Below are positions 52,603 to 63,913 of a stretch of 64,000 nucleotides of DNA, piece after piece. The stretch is from Lyophyllum atratum. Its lineage: Eukaryota; Basidiomycota; Agaricomycetes; Agaricales; Lyophyllaceae. The stretch spans positions 62,001 to 126,000 of the forward strand of contig JACGCN010000020.1 in assembly GCA_014905825.1 (NCBI GenBank), written 5' to 3'. The stretch's first letter is position 1, and each line of letters starts with the position of its first letter. Below the pieces are notes generated by a model. It had not been told where the DNA came from, did not search any database, and saw only the letters and a program-made list of their open reading frames with translations. Both the position numbers and the translations under genes were made by a program.

Positions 52603-53240
52603 TGAGAAAGATCAAAGCATAGAGTACTCCGAGTGTTTTGTCAATACCTTGATGCACAATCATTTCATCCGTCTAACCTATCACAAATACTACGATACGT
52701 ATTGGAGGCGAGTGTCGTCTCGGACCAGATTATCGCGTCTTCGCGGTCTCGATCGCATTTTATAAATAGCAACATGTCAACCCGAGAGAACTTTCGAAGC
52801 ATCATTCACGGCTCTCGACGGACGCCTGGGGTCCCGACTGTTCGCGGATGATTGTCTTCGTGTGTACAGTGATGTCGCATGTCCTGGGCTTTTGCAAGCA
52901 TCCGCACGTAATGGGTCTCCCATGAGAGCATGTGTGTAGGGATTGAACGCGTTGATGTCGGGACGCGCATGAGAAAGATTAGAGCATACAGCAGAATACT
53001 CTTTGGTTAATCAGATGCACCCTCATTTCATCCACCTGACATATCAAAAATACTACAATACTTATTGATAGCGACTGTTTAACAGCTAGGAGAATAGTAG
53101 ACTAATCTATCCAAGCTGATCGAAAACAGCCTTCTGTATATAGCAACACCGTCCTTGAACCGGAATATATTTGAATCAAGATTCGAAGCATCGTTGATAC
53201 TCACAGCTTTCGACCAACTGTTACGATCGAAGCTCTGGCT
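52512..53240. repeat. diverged tandem duplication of the UstYa-1 3' end
   Basis: The segment 52512-52860 (the last 90 bases of UstYa-1 plus its 3' flank) is repeated at about 52880-53240, offset by roughly 363-376 nt. Matches include gggctttt[cg]caagc[ac]tccgcac, then gtgtgtagggact/tgga with cgttgatg[ct]cgggacgc, tttcatcc[ga], and a[ca]tactac[ga]ata. Within the first unit, 52712-52751 also matches about 40 bases of UstYa-2 (53645-53686, containing gtcttcgcggtctcgat). So fragments of two UstYa genes are mixed in this spacer. Confidence 0.65.
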
Positions 53241-53345
53241 GATCGTGAATAATTCTGTCCTGATGCAAGATAAGACCACTCCATAGCACCAGTCCGCTCG
53301 CATCACTACAAGTTTGACCTCGCAAGTTCCCCGTTATCCAGAATC

Positions 53346-53983
53346 ATGCTCTCTCAGCGAGGATGGGCCACCATCCTATTTCTCAATATTGCCTTCATCA
53401 TCTCGCGTACCTCCTTGTGTAGTATTGGGAAGACGAAATACAGTATGCTGCATCGAAACTAATTCTCATTTCTCTCCTCACTCGAACGCTGGCAGGTTAC
53501 ATTGGCAAAGACTACCCCGTGAAGCTGCCAGTGCAGCTCGACCAGGTACAAGCCACATTCGACTGCTCAGTTCGCTACGCCCTCAACACCTCCGTCGCGG
53601 GGGAAATCTGGAACAAGTCCACGGACACGCGCAATGGAGGCTTTGTTCGTCTTGGACCAGATCGTCGCGTCTTCGCGGTCTCGATGTTCCACGAGCTGCA
53701 TTGCATGTCCGCTCTCAGTGGGGCGTTGAACGAGACAGTTCAGACACCAATGCTGGATGGACACGTAGGACACTGCTTGAATTATTTGCGAATGTTCACC
53801 CAGTGTTCTGCGGATGCCACGGAGGAGCCCGTTGTCAAGGTCTCGATGCTGAAGAGCCAAGGATGCGCACCTTCGTTTATCAGACGATGTTCCAACTGGA
53901 ATACTCTATACGATTTCCTCTCCCGCAACTACCTCGCCTTCCACGAACACAAAGTCGTGAATGGCACCTGGACTCGTGAGTAA
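53346..53983 (+). CDS. UstYa-like (DUF3328) protein 2
   Basis: Seen: exon 1 (53346-53406) encodes MLSQRGWATILFLNIAFIIS, a membrane anchor. An 89-nt intron leads to exon 2 at 53496, starting YIGKDYPVKLPVQLDQVQAT. The product is 182 residues with exact frame closure. Next come FDCSVRYALN and GPDRRVFAVSMFHELHC (motif 1, H-x-x-H-C intact). HVGHCLNYLRMFTQCSADAT (motif 2 intact) follows, then RRCSNWNTLYDFLSRNYL and NGTWTRE. Known: both His/Cys motifs are needed for oxidative cyclisation in studied UstYa proteins. Inference: an active oxidase facing the secretory lumen. UstYa-3 at 62684-63317 has the same exon lengths (61 and 488 nt) and most of the same residues, on the other strand. Confidence 0.88.
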
Positions 53984-55686
53984 TCCCCAGCGAATTCGTT
54001 GTGGAACTTCATACTGAACATGTGCAAGTAGAGTGATTCAAGAGAAAGCTCTAGGGACCTCGATTCACCCAGCCAGGTAGATTAGTGCGCATTGGGTGGT
54101 CAGGCGGATTAATCCTTGATGTAGCGCGGTGTAGTGCGAAGCCTGGGATTTTGTAAAGCGCTGGGGAGAAGTATAAAGGTGTGGCTCATCAGACGTTGGG
54201 CAAAGTTCCTTGGGTCGTGTTCGAATTATGAAATCAAGCTAAGGATACGAACAGTCATAGGGAATCTCTGGCATGTTGACTCCAATCCAGTAAGCTATGT
54301 TTATGAATGGTGCAAGGATCCATAGATAACGGTATGTCGATGTCGCGTTCACGATAGCACGTATAGTTGCCAGCGTCGAAGGCCTGGGCGCCAAGATCTC
54401 TAAATGGAGGCGGTAAACCGCCGAGGAGATGGCTGCGTTTGGGAGTCCTGCTTGGTCACAATGCTCGCCCATCAGCCCCTGCTATGTCGAGATTGTCAGA
54501 GGGCAGAGACTTCCATCAGATTTGAGTGAAGCATCCTGCCGTTTGAGCCCGAAAATCAGAAGATGGTAAAAGCGCCACTTTTTCGTATGGTTCAAATCAG
54601 TCTACAAGACGTCGAGACAATAAAACCTACGATCATTGAATCAGAACCCTTTTTCTCAACCGTCTTCCTGACATCCATGCTCTAATCGGCTGCTTCGTCC
54701 ATGGCACACCCCGAACGATGCATCGTGGCCCAAGGTATCGCTGTTGGCCTCCTGCAGTATTGACAGCGGCGCCTGCCCGATACATGATACTGATGTTTCG
54801 GAGAATGGTTTACGTGAGATGTCGCATTTGGATGTGCAGGATGAGTTGCTGCAGTCCACATTTGCGGTGGTAGTCAGTCAATAGACCCAAAATAGACCAT
54901 TGTTGTGACTTGTCGTTGTGTTGTTACGCGCAACGTTGCGTGGGATATTTTGGGACCATCGCGTCTACCATGTTGACATTCAGCTTTCAAATTTTCAACG
55001 TTCAACCTCCTTCGGTTACGCTCATAGAGTCATGCGGCGCGCCATCTCAACTTCCATGCGAACTAGTGGTTTTTGCAGAACGATATGCTTGACATCTGTT
55101 CCAAGTTCTCGTAAGCTGTCACGAGCGCTGTCATTCCAAAAATCCCTGACTGCGATATGCCTCAGTGAATATTCCCTTGATCACCTTGAAACCCGCTCGG
55201 CCAGGTCAGCGTATCACCAGTTTTTCCTGGGTTTTTCCCCCGACCGTTTACGACCGTGTTACTCCATTTAGCGAGGGTGCTGGATGACCTGTGCTTCTCT
55301 CTTGTCGCGTCTTGTAAGTACCTGTCTAGGCGTCCTTACGAGCATTTCTCCTTTCAATGGACGGATGTCCCTCACATGGATTTGGTTTTATTAGCGACGC
55401 GATGGTAATCGTGGACTGGGATACGACTACTTGGGTGAGATTGCTGTGTTCATTCTTCGAACTAATTCCTTCTTTTCACTGTGCTGTGCCTCAGATCAAC
55501 TCTAACAAGTAATGTTCATTCGCCTTATTCAATACACAATATGTTTCGATGAAAAAAAAGCCCCCCAAAAGATAATTTTTCCCTCAAGACTAATATACTG
55601 ATATTGCCACCTGTAAAATGGATAGGAGGGTGAGGCAACAATCCCTTCAGGCGAAAATCCCGACTTACAACCAACGTGACTAACGC
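53984..55686. other. intergenic, nothing recognised
   Basis: 1.7 kb between UstYa-2 and the tiny peptide gene. Frames at 54134-54325, 54239-54472, 54656-54859 and 54918-55271 show no motif or splice-supported chain. No transposon end was recognised. Confidence 0.4.
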
Positions 55687-55875
55687 TTAGAACCAGTGAG
55701 GAGCATCTTGCTGAGTGCTATCAGGGTCCACGAATTCTGAAAGAGACGACGCAGATTAAGTAAGTCGTCAATCAACGAAGGAGGTACGAGCGTTACCTCC
55801 GTCGTCGGGCGCGGGGGCGGCGACGGTAAAGGCGACAAAAGACGCGAGGACAATCAAGGAGACGAAAAAGCGCAT
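55687..55875 (-). CDS. tiny secreted peptide precursor, 42 residues
   Basis: Seen: the start MRFFVSLIVLASFVAFTVAA is a strong signal peptide, then P-A-P-D-D-G. A 60-nt intron with gtaacg and tttcag ends joins the second exon, and the mature part reads EFVDPDSTQQDAPHWF before TAA at 55687-55689. The spliced length closes exactly (43 codons with stop). No Cys is present, and there is no Lys-Arg site for Kex2 and no CaaX box. Context: it lies between UstYa-2 and the DHA2 exporter. Known: UstYa-dependent peptides derive from secreted precursors, usually with repeated cores and Kex2 sites. This one has a single aromatic-ended tail and no such site. Inference: it could be a peptide substrate, a secreted signal or an unrelated short secreted protein. 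Confidence 0.6.
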
Positions 55876-56775
55876 ATTTGAGTCCGGTGGGTTAGGTTGA
55901 ATTGGGTATGGTTTGCTTTGGCGAAATAAAGATCATAGCTTTTGGCTTGAAGATTCTTATAGGCTGGCGAGCACCGCGGTGATGAAACCTTGCGGTATGA
56001 AGATTCCATTTTGGCCGGTTCTTCCTCTCAACCAGGGCAATACCCTCCACAGTTAGTAACATAAACAAAAACCATACTAGTTCATCTGATTATCTGTTCG
56101 ACTTAAGCTTTCATTTGATGGGATCCATGCACATGTCAATGATACCAAGTTTCGGTACTGTGATGGACCGTCAAGCGGGCGGCATATTTGAGTTCTGTTT
56201 GGGAGGAGGAGTCAAGTCGCCTTCGCCGCCCTAAGCGGTCCAGAATTTCTAGTAAGAAGCGATCAAAGAAACCTCGGGAACTGCCATGTGAATTGTGATG
56301 ATAACAAACATGATAACAAACATGATGACGCCGGTCAACTGCGGGTCAACCAGTGCCACCCACATGCACCGACGGCGAAGCCTGGGCAACATTCTGACTT
56401 CTATTCGGCTGGCAGCGACTTTGGTCGTATAGCAAAACCTGGCGAACTGGGAAGAAAATGCACACGTACGTTGATTATCTTAGCAGTCCTCCATTCCCGA
56501 CACTGTCCGGACGCCCATATGCTGAGGTCGATCAACATCCGATCAACACACTCTGCTGCTTTCTGATGAAACCCGCTTATGTGCAGAGCCTCAGACGTGC
56601 GTACAACATCACAAAACTGCGCTGGAATGCCAGGGGTCCCGGCATAGCTTCCATGTCGACTCACAGAATCGTTTCGCTTCTTTTACTCACGTGTACTAGG
56701 TCCTTAGATGCCGTTCCTTGAAATGCTCGGCCTGTATTCCTTGTCCTCAACCCTCGTCGTGAGCCCGTCGAAAGC
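55876..56775. other. intergenic with a short tandem repeat
   Basis: Divergent space between the tiny peptide gene (minus) and the exporter (plus). At about 56299-56327 a 14-base unit containing gataacaaacat is repeated in tandem. Open frames at 56288-56721 overlap on both strands and lack motifs. Confidence 0.4.
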
Positions 56776-58886
56776 ATGTCATATACACCGCCTAAGGAGA
56801 CGACAGAAAATGAAGGCATTGCGGCTCAGACTCCAGCTAAGGGCACGCGATTCTGGCTAGCCATGCTCTGCATTATGTTGTCAACTTTCTTAGCGGCTTT
56901 CGATACAGTGAGTCGAACTACCTCGGAGATACGTCACGTTTTTCTAACCTAGATGTATAGACATCCGTTGCGACAGCCCTCCCCACAATCGTAGCGGATC
57001 TTCATGGTACTGAATTTGTCTGGATAGGATCCGGATACACACTCGCATCGGTTGCTGCGATTCCTATGTCGGCGCACTTGGCCAACATATTCGGTCGACG
57101 ACCTATTTTATTGACTTGCATCCTACTTTTTGCTCTTGCAAGTGCGTTGTGTGGAGCCGCCCAGTCAATGGACATGCTCATCGGTGGACGTGGTGAGTTT
57201 CGCGTCCTAGAATATCAATTAGCGCTCGTCTCATCCGAGATTTATCAGCCGTTCAGGGAGCCGGAGCAGGCGGCATTCTCGCGCTAACGGAGATCATCCT
57301 TTCTGATCTCGTTCCGCTTCAGGAGCGAGGGATGTATCAGGGCATGATTGGTTCGGTCTGGTCCATTGCATGTACTTTAGGCCCGCCTGTAGTGAGTACT
57401 TCACGCCACTACTTGTCGATTTCTCCTGATGGTGCTGCACAGGGAGGGGCCTTCGCTTCAAGAAGAGACTGGACGTGGAGAGGGTTGTTTTGTAAGACAC
57501 TCCTTCCCAGCTATCTTTGCACTCTTGATCCTAAGCCAGTACTGCAGATTTGAATCTTCCGCTCACGGGCATTGCATTTGTCGCCTGCATTTTCTGCTTG
57601 GATCTCAGGGTCCCCAAAAGCAACCTGTCCCAGAAACTGGCAAGAATCGACTGGATGTGAGCAGCGAACTTTACTAGCTTTCGTGCGAAGACTCACGATG
57701 CGTTCAGCGGAAATGTCATCATAACCGCCTCGACGACCTCCGTACTCTTGGGGTTGACATGGGGAGGCGTACGATCCCCGTGGTCTTCGGCCAGTGTCCT
57801 CGTCCCTCTCATCCTTGGCCTCGCGGGCATAGCAGGTTTCGTCGTCTACGAAGCATTCGTGCCAGTCGAACCCACTATGCCGCTTAGGCTTCTCAGAAAT
57901 CGGACAAGCGTCAGCGGGTGAGCAATCAGTCTGACTAGTATTCGACCATTTCCTCACTTATTGCATAACAGGTACATCGCTACAGCTGTCCATGGAATAT
58001 TGGTATCCGCAGCCTTTTGTGAGTTAGCTTCTATCCTTGTATACCCTTGCCATCGTAACTGGACGGCTGACTCGCTATCCGCAGTCTATATTCCGGTTTA
58101 TTTCCAAGCCTGTAAAGGCCACTCGCCCATCCGCAGCGGCGTCGACCTTCTTCCGTACAGCTTCTCCGTTGCACCAGCTGCCATATTCATAGGAGCAACT
58201 ACCTCCAAGTTCAATCGCTATCGCATACAGAATGTCATTTCATGGGGCTTCGTCCTCGTCGGATTAGGGTTGCAAACTACCCTTCATGTGGACAGTGCGG
58301 TGAGGAATTGGGTTGGATTCGAGTTTATAGCAGGGATTGGATTTGGGATGCTGGTTTGTCTTTATTTACAGATCACCTGCGAGAGCTTTAACGGAGGCTA
58401 CCGTGCAGTACGTGGTGACGACATTCCCTATCCTAGCTCCTCTTCCAGTGACCGATAATGGAAGTGCGTTGGGACTCTTCATCTTCATCCGATCATTCCT
58501 CTCGGTAAGTTCCCTTTCCTGTTCTTTATTCATTCCATGAGATACCAACGTGCTGTATACAGGCATGGGGGATAACCATAGGCTCAACGGTTCTTGAAAA
58601 TCAACTCAAGGTGAAACTTCCAGAGGCCTTCATTCAATCGCTACCCCAGGGACTGGAACTATCTTACGGCGCCATCCCCCAAATATCGACACTCGCAGAA
58701 CCTCTGAGGAGTCAAGTGCGAGACGCGTTCTCGGGTTCCTTGGTAGTGCTGTGGCAAGTCCTGCTAGGGATATCTGGCTTGGGGCTATTGAGCACACTGT
58801 TGATGAAAGAGGTGCCGATGCAAACGGTAGCGGATGAGCGGTATGGCTTGAATGAGCAAGCCAAGGCAGAAGCCACAGAGGAGTAA
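56776..58886 (+). CDS. DHA2-type MFS multidrug/metabolite exporter
   Basis: Seen: the start MSYTPPKETTENEGIAAQTP is a hydrophilic N-terminus. FWLAMLCIMLSTFLAAFDT splices to TSVATALPTIVADLHG, the classic DHA2 motif of helix 1. WIGSGYTLASVAAIPMSAHL and FGRRPILL (motif A) follow. After further introns come GAGAGGILALTEIILSDLVP and RDWTWRGLF. The second half has VSGYIATAVHGILV, YIPVYFQACKGHSPIRSGVD and YVVTTFPILAPLPVTDNGSA. It ends LLMKEVPMQTVAD with an acidic tail. Known: 14-helix DHA2 antiporters export drugs and secondary metabolites and often sit in biosynthetic clusters. Around eight introns keep frame; junctions near 57190-57500 are partly inferred. Its position next to UstYa genes suggests export of a pathway product. 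Confidence 0.87.
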
Positions 58887-59938
58887 CGCGGCTGTCAATA
58901 TTGCGTAGTATGATACTGTCGGATAGATCTCCATAGGCCCAGCTCACGAATTAACGGCACGATAAACTGTACCGTCATAAGAGAGCCCTCTATGCACGGC
59001 TCCCCTCGTGCGCCAAAGCAGTGTCTCTCATCTCCGCTGCAGTGCGTGGCTGAAGAGTTCGGCCTCGTCGCTTGATCGAATTGGCCTGATGCGAGTGAGC
59101 GCATCTTACAAGCATCAAAATTCTTTTGTCTACACATATCACTCAATCTCACGCAACAAAACGGAAGAACTGATGCTAATGATTTCATATGACCGTCGGA
59201 GGAGATATTTCGTCAGTATCAATTTGTAGACTGTTCCATGATAAACCTCTGTTCCATCAACCCGGCGTCTCAAATGTACAATTTTAGACCTCCACCTCGG
59301 GCTTCAAGGAAATCAAGTGTCACCCACACTTCATGCCCCTCTTCATTTCTCGATTCTCGTGTCACCGGATTGTGGCAGTGTACAGGAACTTTTGGAGGCG
59401 TCACAGGGTGTCATCTACTACCGATTGATTGGTTGAGGAGGTAACGCGGTGTAATCAACGACAGCGGCGAAACCTGGGGTTCATGTAGGATCTCAGCTTC
59501 TTTGTCGCCTAAAGTCCTCGTCCCGATCCGAAGGTATCCGTTATCTGTGGAAATGGAACTGTCTTCTCGATATTCGTCTGATCAGACGACGCCTGTGAAC
59601 ATGTTGGTTAGCTGGCGGGAAAAGATGCTGTTCCAGATAGGACAAAAAAAAATCGTGGCCGTAAGTTGAAGAAAGCCTTTCTTGGCAGGCGCCTGAGCAG
59701 CAGCACATGATGGCTCAGAATCGATGCGATCTCATTCATAAGGTGCCTTATGGCGCAATTGTCGACATCAAGTTTCCGTCCGTAAGCCTGAGGTGATTAC
59801 CGTGATGGGGACAGAAAGCATATTTTTTGTGGACAATCTTCCGATGGGACAGGAAACTATATATGATGATACGATACAGCGTCTATATCATCATCAAAGG
59901 CTCCGATCCACAGTCACCTCGCTCGGATTTAGGCTAGG
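58887..59938. other. intergenic, nothing recognised
   Basis: Terminator side of the exporter and promoter of the next gene. No motif-bearing frame was seen. Confidence 0.4.
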
Positions 59939-61190
59939 ATGTCTCAGCCCACCACCCCTCCTCCAGCTCCGGCGGGGCCCTCGCCCTTTGTTCATGAAGA
60001 GAATGGCGTGTTCGTAGGAATTGCCTTTGAAAGCATATTCTACGGTGCCCTTCAGTCCCTCTTGGAGTCTTTTATGATCCACTGATCACTTAGTGATCTG
60101 ATTACTATAGGAATTACCGCCCTTCTCTATTGCCTGACCATGCGCAATCTCTTCCTCCGGGGCTCGACAAGAAACTCTCGGTCATCATGGAAGTTGATGG
60201 GTTTCTTGACCGTTCAGCAAATTGCCCTCTTTATCGCGGTCCTCTGCAACATCCAATTCGGCGTTCTGGCCTTCGTGTACCACCGGGACACGCCTGGCGG
60301 TCCAATAGCCTATCAGATAACGCATAGTAATATTGCTCCGGCGTATGCGAGTATCGCCTCGTTTTCTGTCTGCAACTGGTTGCAAGATGTTGTACTTGTA
60401 CGTACCTCTCCTTAGGAAGTTGTTCTGATAGCTAATATCTTCAATAGTTATATCGATTCCTGGTCGTTTACAATTTTCGGTACATGCTCTTCGTTTTTCC
60501 CTGCATGTTGTTCTTGGCTTCATTAGGTGCGAAGCTCACGCACCTTCATTCCATTTGACCTTAGTTGACTCGCCTCCCTTTAGCCTTCAACCTGATATTG
60601 CTAATTCAGTTATCCGGGCATGCGGGGCTGCTCAATGTTGGCAACAATTTGCCTGTCAGCACCGTCTACTTCTCTTTATCCATCGGGTTGAACGTCCTGC
60701 TCACCCTCCTTATCGTCGGACGAATTCTTTACTGTGCGCGCATGGCAACCATCGATCAGACCAAATTTCCCAAACGCTATGTCTCTATTTCGGCGATGAT
60801 AGTCGAGTCTGCTGCTCTGTCTGCGATTACGGGAATCGCCCTCATAATCACTCTGCATACAAACATCGCATCTTCCATAGCAATTGAGAACCTCTACGGT
60901 GTAATGACGGTATGATCAGCTTCTCCTTTAGTAGCCAGCATGTAGATCTCACCCTTATGCAGGTCCTCGCACCAGTCCTGATAGCCTATCGAGTCTCAAC
61001 AGGCGATGCCTGGTCCCGGAACACGACAGAGTTGACGAGCATCAGACCCTCCGTCGTAACTTCTGGCACTGGCGGCCGCACTGTCTTGGGAGCCAGCGGC
61101 GACGATATTATCTTGAAGACCCGGAACGGCAGTAATCTCGAGCTCAAACCCGGCCAGATCTATCGCAGAGATTCCGAGGAGGAAGTTTAA
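59939..61190 (+). CDS. polytopic membrane protein, unknown Agaricomycete family
   Basis: Seen: the start MSQPTTPPPAPAGPSPFVHE is Pro-rich, then GVFVGIAFESIFYG splices to ITALLYCLTM. Helices follow: LTVQQIALFIAVLCNIQFGV, a segment around IASFSVCNWLQDVVL, FRYMLFVFPCMLFLASL, AFNLILLIQLSG, STVYFSLSIGLNVLLTLLIV, VESAALSAITGIALIITL, and VLAPVLIAYRVSTGDAW. About seven helices in all, with a hydrophilic C-terminal tail of about 65 residues ending RRDSEEEV. Four introns keep frame. Known: many Agaricomycete proteins share this layout without assigned role; I do not recognise a receptor or transporter signature. It may simply be a neighbour of the UstYa region. Confidence 0.78.
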
Positions 61191-62683
61191 ACCAAGGGTT
61201 TCATTTGAATCGTGTCTATACTGGTCTGTGCGGAAAAAGATATGTAGCCTGTTCAGTATCGAACAATAACGTTTGAGATACTGTAACGAAGAGGAAATCC
61301 TTGCATCCTTGGCCAGCAGGCTGGAGCGCATCTAAACCTTCGCAAGCATTGGCTAGAACCTTCAGATAAACATGAGTACATTGATCGCGGAGAAAGAGAG
61401 CCGAAACAGCCAGTTTGTCGCCTGGGCTGCGCAATGCGAAGGGATAGGAATAAATTGGCTGGTGACTGTATGTTTCACAGCATGAGGGGGATGGTCTAAA
61501 GGTCTGAGTGGATCGAGAGGCGCCTTGCGTGGGATGGTGATCGGGGGTATAAGGTACACCGACCATAGGCAGTTTCCCCGAATAACCATGACTCGTAGAA
61601 GTTAGAACGAACGTAGAATGTACAGTCACGGTGTCAAAGTCGGGTGTGGACCAAGTGTGGACGGGACAAGGACGGGAAAGAAAAAATTCGGCTTTTTATT
61701 TGGCGACCCCGTTCAAAGTAAACAGCCTCGATCGACTGAACTCGAACTGTGACTTGACTGGACCACCCAGGCCGCATCTTTAGCAACAACTTCAACGATC
61801 GCAAAACGCATATGGACGGCGACTATAGGGTCAGATAAAATTTGGTACTCAAGGCAAAGTGAGTGGACTGTTCGTCTTAAAGTCGTGCTTGTCAAGTGCT
61901 TATGTTGAATATTGCCTTCTTTTCAAGTTCTCTTTCGCCTCAGCCTTCTGGCTCCTGAATGGGCAGATATTATCCAGCTAGAAGTTGTGGAGGGATGGTG
62001 GATTGTATTCTATATCAGGATCCAGAACTCCCTCGTGAGTTGTGACTGTTTTCGGGGGTCTGGCTACAACTAATTGGGATCCTCCGGCGTTGTGTCGGAT
62101 TTCAAGAGCGATCAGCTCTCATTCCAAAATTCGGTCGCAGCCCGCCAGACAACGTCGGCGGCTTCAGTATTCGGCGAAGATTTTAGTCGAGAAAAGCCAC
62201 GAATGACGACACATGGTCGATCGGCTTTAGTTAAACGTAGATCGATGAACGTTCCCTCTACACAGACTTGTCTTCCTGACAACGGCTGGTCACGAATATA
62301 GGTGAATGTTGGTGGCAGCTCTTGTCGTATAGATATCGGTCCTACACTTGGCAAGAGAACGAACGAGTCCGCGTATCAGCCGAATTACGAAGCAGCGTCT
62401 AAGCTTGAAGTAACATCCCCGGTATCGCCAATACCCTGATTCGACTCATCACACAAGAAGCAACCATGAAAAGCTTTCGATGCTAAGCCTATATGATACG
62501 ACTCTTTTATTGCCTGCAAACTCGACTAATGCCCATGCGTATCCGGAATATCTTGACCGCTGGCACTCAACGCGCATAAATCGGCTTGAGCTGGCCGATT
62601 TGAGGTCCCTGCCCCCTTCTCTATATGCTCATTACCGGTACCTGCTCAACGCATATCAGTTTGATCTAGGGATATCCGTAAGG
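61191..62683. other. intergenic, nothing firmly recognised
   Basis: Frames of 137 codons (61216-61629, minus) and 80 codons (62112-62354, minus, MPSVGPISIRQELPPTF) have no recognised motif. The first lies just beyond the polytopic gene's stop and is probably antisense chance. The region ends at the UstYa-3 stop codon. Confidence 0.35.
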
Positions 62684-63317
62684 TTACTCACAGCTCCAAG
62701 TACCGTTCTTCACCTTGAATTCATGGAATGCGAGATAGTTGGCTGAGATGTAATCATAGAGAGTACTCCAATTGGAGCACTGTCTAATGAACGGAGGTGC
62801 GCAACCTTGTCTCTTCAGCGTTAAAGCTTTAACCACAGGCTCCTCCGTAGCATCCGCGGAGCACTCGAATACCTGGCGTAGATAATTTAAACAGTGCCCC
62901 ACATGCCCATCAGAGGCTGACGTCCGGTTCGTTGCGGTCAACGCGTTACTGAGACCAGCGAGGCAATGTAACTGGTGATACATGGCGATTGCGAAGACAC
63001 GCCGATCTGGCCCAAGACGAACGATGCCCCCACTCTGGGTGTCGGTGGACTTGGTCCAAACTTCTCGCGTGACGGAGCTGTTGAGGGAGTAACGAACAGA
63101 GCAGTCGAATTGAGCTTGCACTGGCTCTAGTTTCACGGGAAGTCGCATGGGATAGTCTTCACCGATGAAAGCTGTTTTGGCGTCAGGACAGAAATGGAAG
63201 TTAATGTAATCGCTGCATACTGTGTTTCGTTCTCCCAATGCTGCATAAAGAGGTACGCGAGATAATGAAGGCAATATTCAGGAAGAGGATGATGCCCCAA
63301 CCTCGTTGGGAGAGCAT
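62684..63317 (-). CDS. UstYa-like (DUF3328) protein 3
   Basis: Seen: exon 1 (63317-63257) encodes MLSQRGWGIILFLNIAFIIS. After an 85-nt intron, exon 2 starts at 63171 with FIGEDYPMRLPVKLEPVQAQ. Then come FDCSVRYSLN, GPDRRVFAIAMYHQLHC (motif 1) and HVGHCLNYLRQVFECSADAT (motif 2). RQCSNWSTLYDYISANYLAF and NGTWSCE end the protein. The length is 182 residues, identical to UstYa-2, with the same phase-1 intron in the anchor exon. Both H-x-x-H-C motifs are intact. An alternative unspliced start at 63274 would lose the membrane anchor and is less likely. Inference: an active membrane-bound oxidase and a recent paralogue of UstYa-2. A dead fourth copy lies just upstream on the same strand. Confidence 0.88.
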
Positions 63318-63649
63318 GGTTACTGACGGAGAGGGAGTTGACTCAACGAAAAATGTACAAGGACTCGAGTTAGTGATACGAACTAATTGGTGCTGTGGAG
63401 GGTGATTTGATCGTTGGTATTATGACAGTGTAGAAGGCAGTTGCCCGATGAATCTGGTCTCTGTGAAGGAGATGCATTGAATGACATTGCACAGTAATTG
63501 CATATGTGTGTCACAACATCTCATACCAGTATCAATGATGAATCGATGATTCGTGCAAGTTGATGATCAAAGGGCTCGGACGGAATCAAGTTTCGATGCG
63601 AGATCACCGTACACACGAGCAGAACCATCCACGAACAGGCAGGACCAAG

Positions 63650-63913
63650 GCAGGACCCCAGTCGTCTGTCCGAAAGCTGTCAATAGTGCCTCGAATTTGA
63701 CATGTTGCCATATATATTATATCGAATGCTAGCGAGACCGCGAAGATGTGGTCCGAGATGAACGAAGGCTTGCATTGCCGCTGTCGGTGGACTTGTTCCA
63801 GATTTGCGCCTGCGACGGAGGTCACGGTGTTGAGGGCATACCGAACTGAGTAGTCGAACTTTGTGGTTTGTACTTTGTTCAGCCAGCTTCACGGGCTAGT
63901 CTTTACCAATGTA
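63650..63913 (-). pseudogene. UstYa-like pseudogene, copy 4 fragment
   Basis: The minus strand reads YIGKD, stop, PVKLAEQ where UstYa-2 has YIGKDYPVKLPVQ. So a TAC codon has probably become TAG. Further on, SVRYALNTVTSVAGANLEQV and HIFAVS are found in shifted frames. The H-x-x-H-C motifs are missing after a few hundred bases. No anchor exon was found before the right edge, though it could lie beyond it. Confidence 0.7.

Noticed and set aside
62480..62746. 88-codon plus-strand frame at the UstYa-3 end
   Set aside because: It overlaps the 3' end of UstYa-3 on the other strand, lacks a motif and is probably chance.
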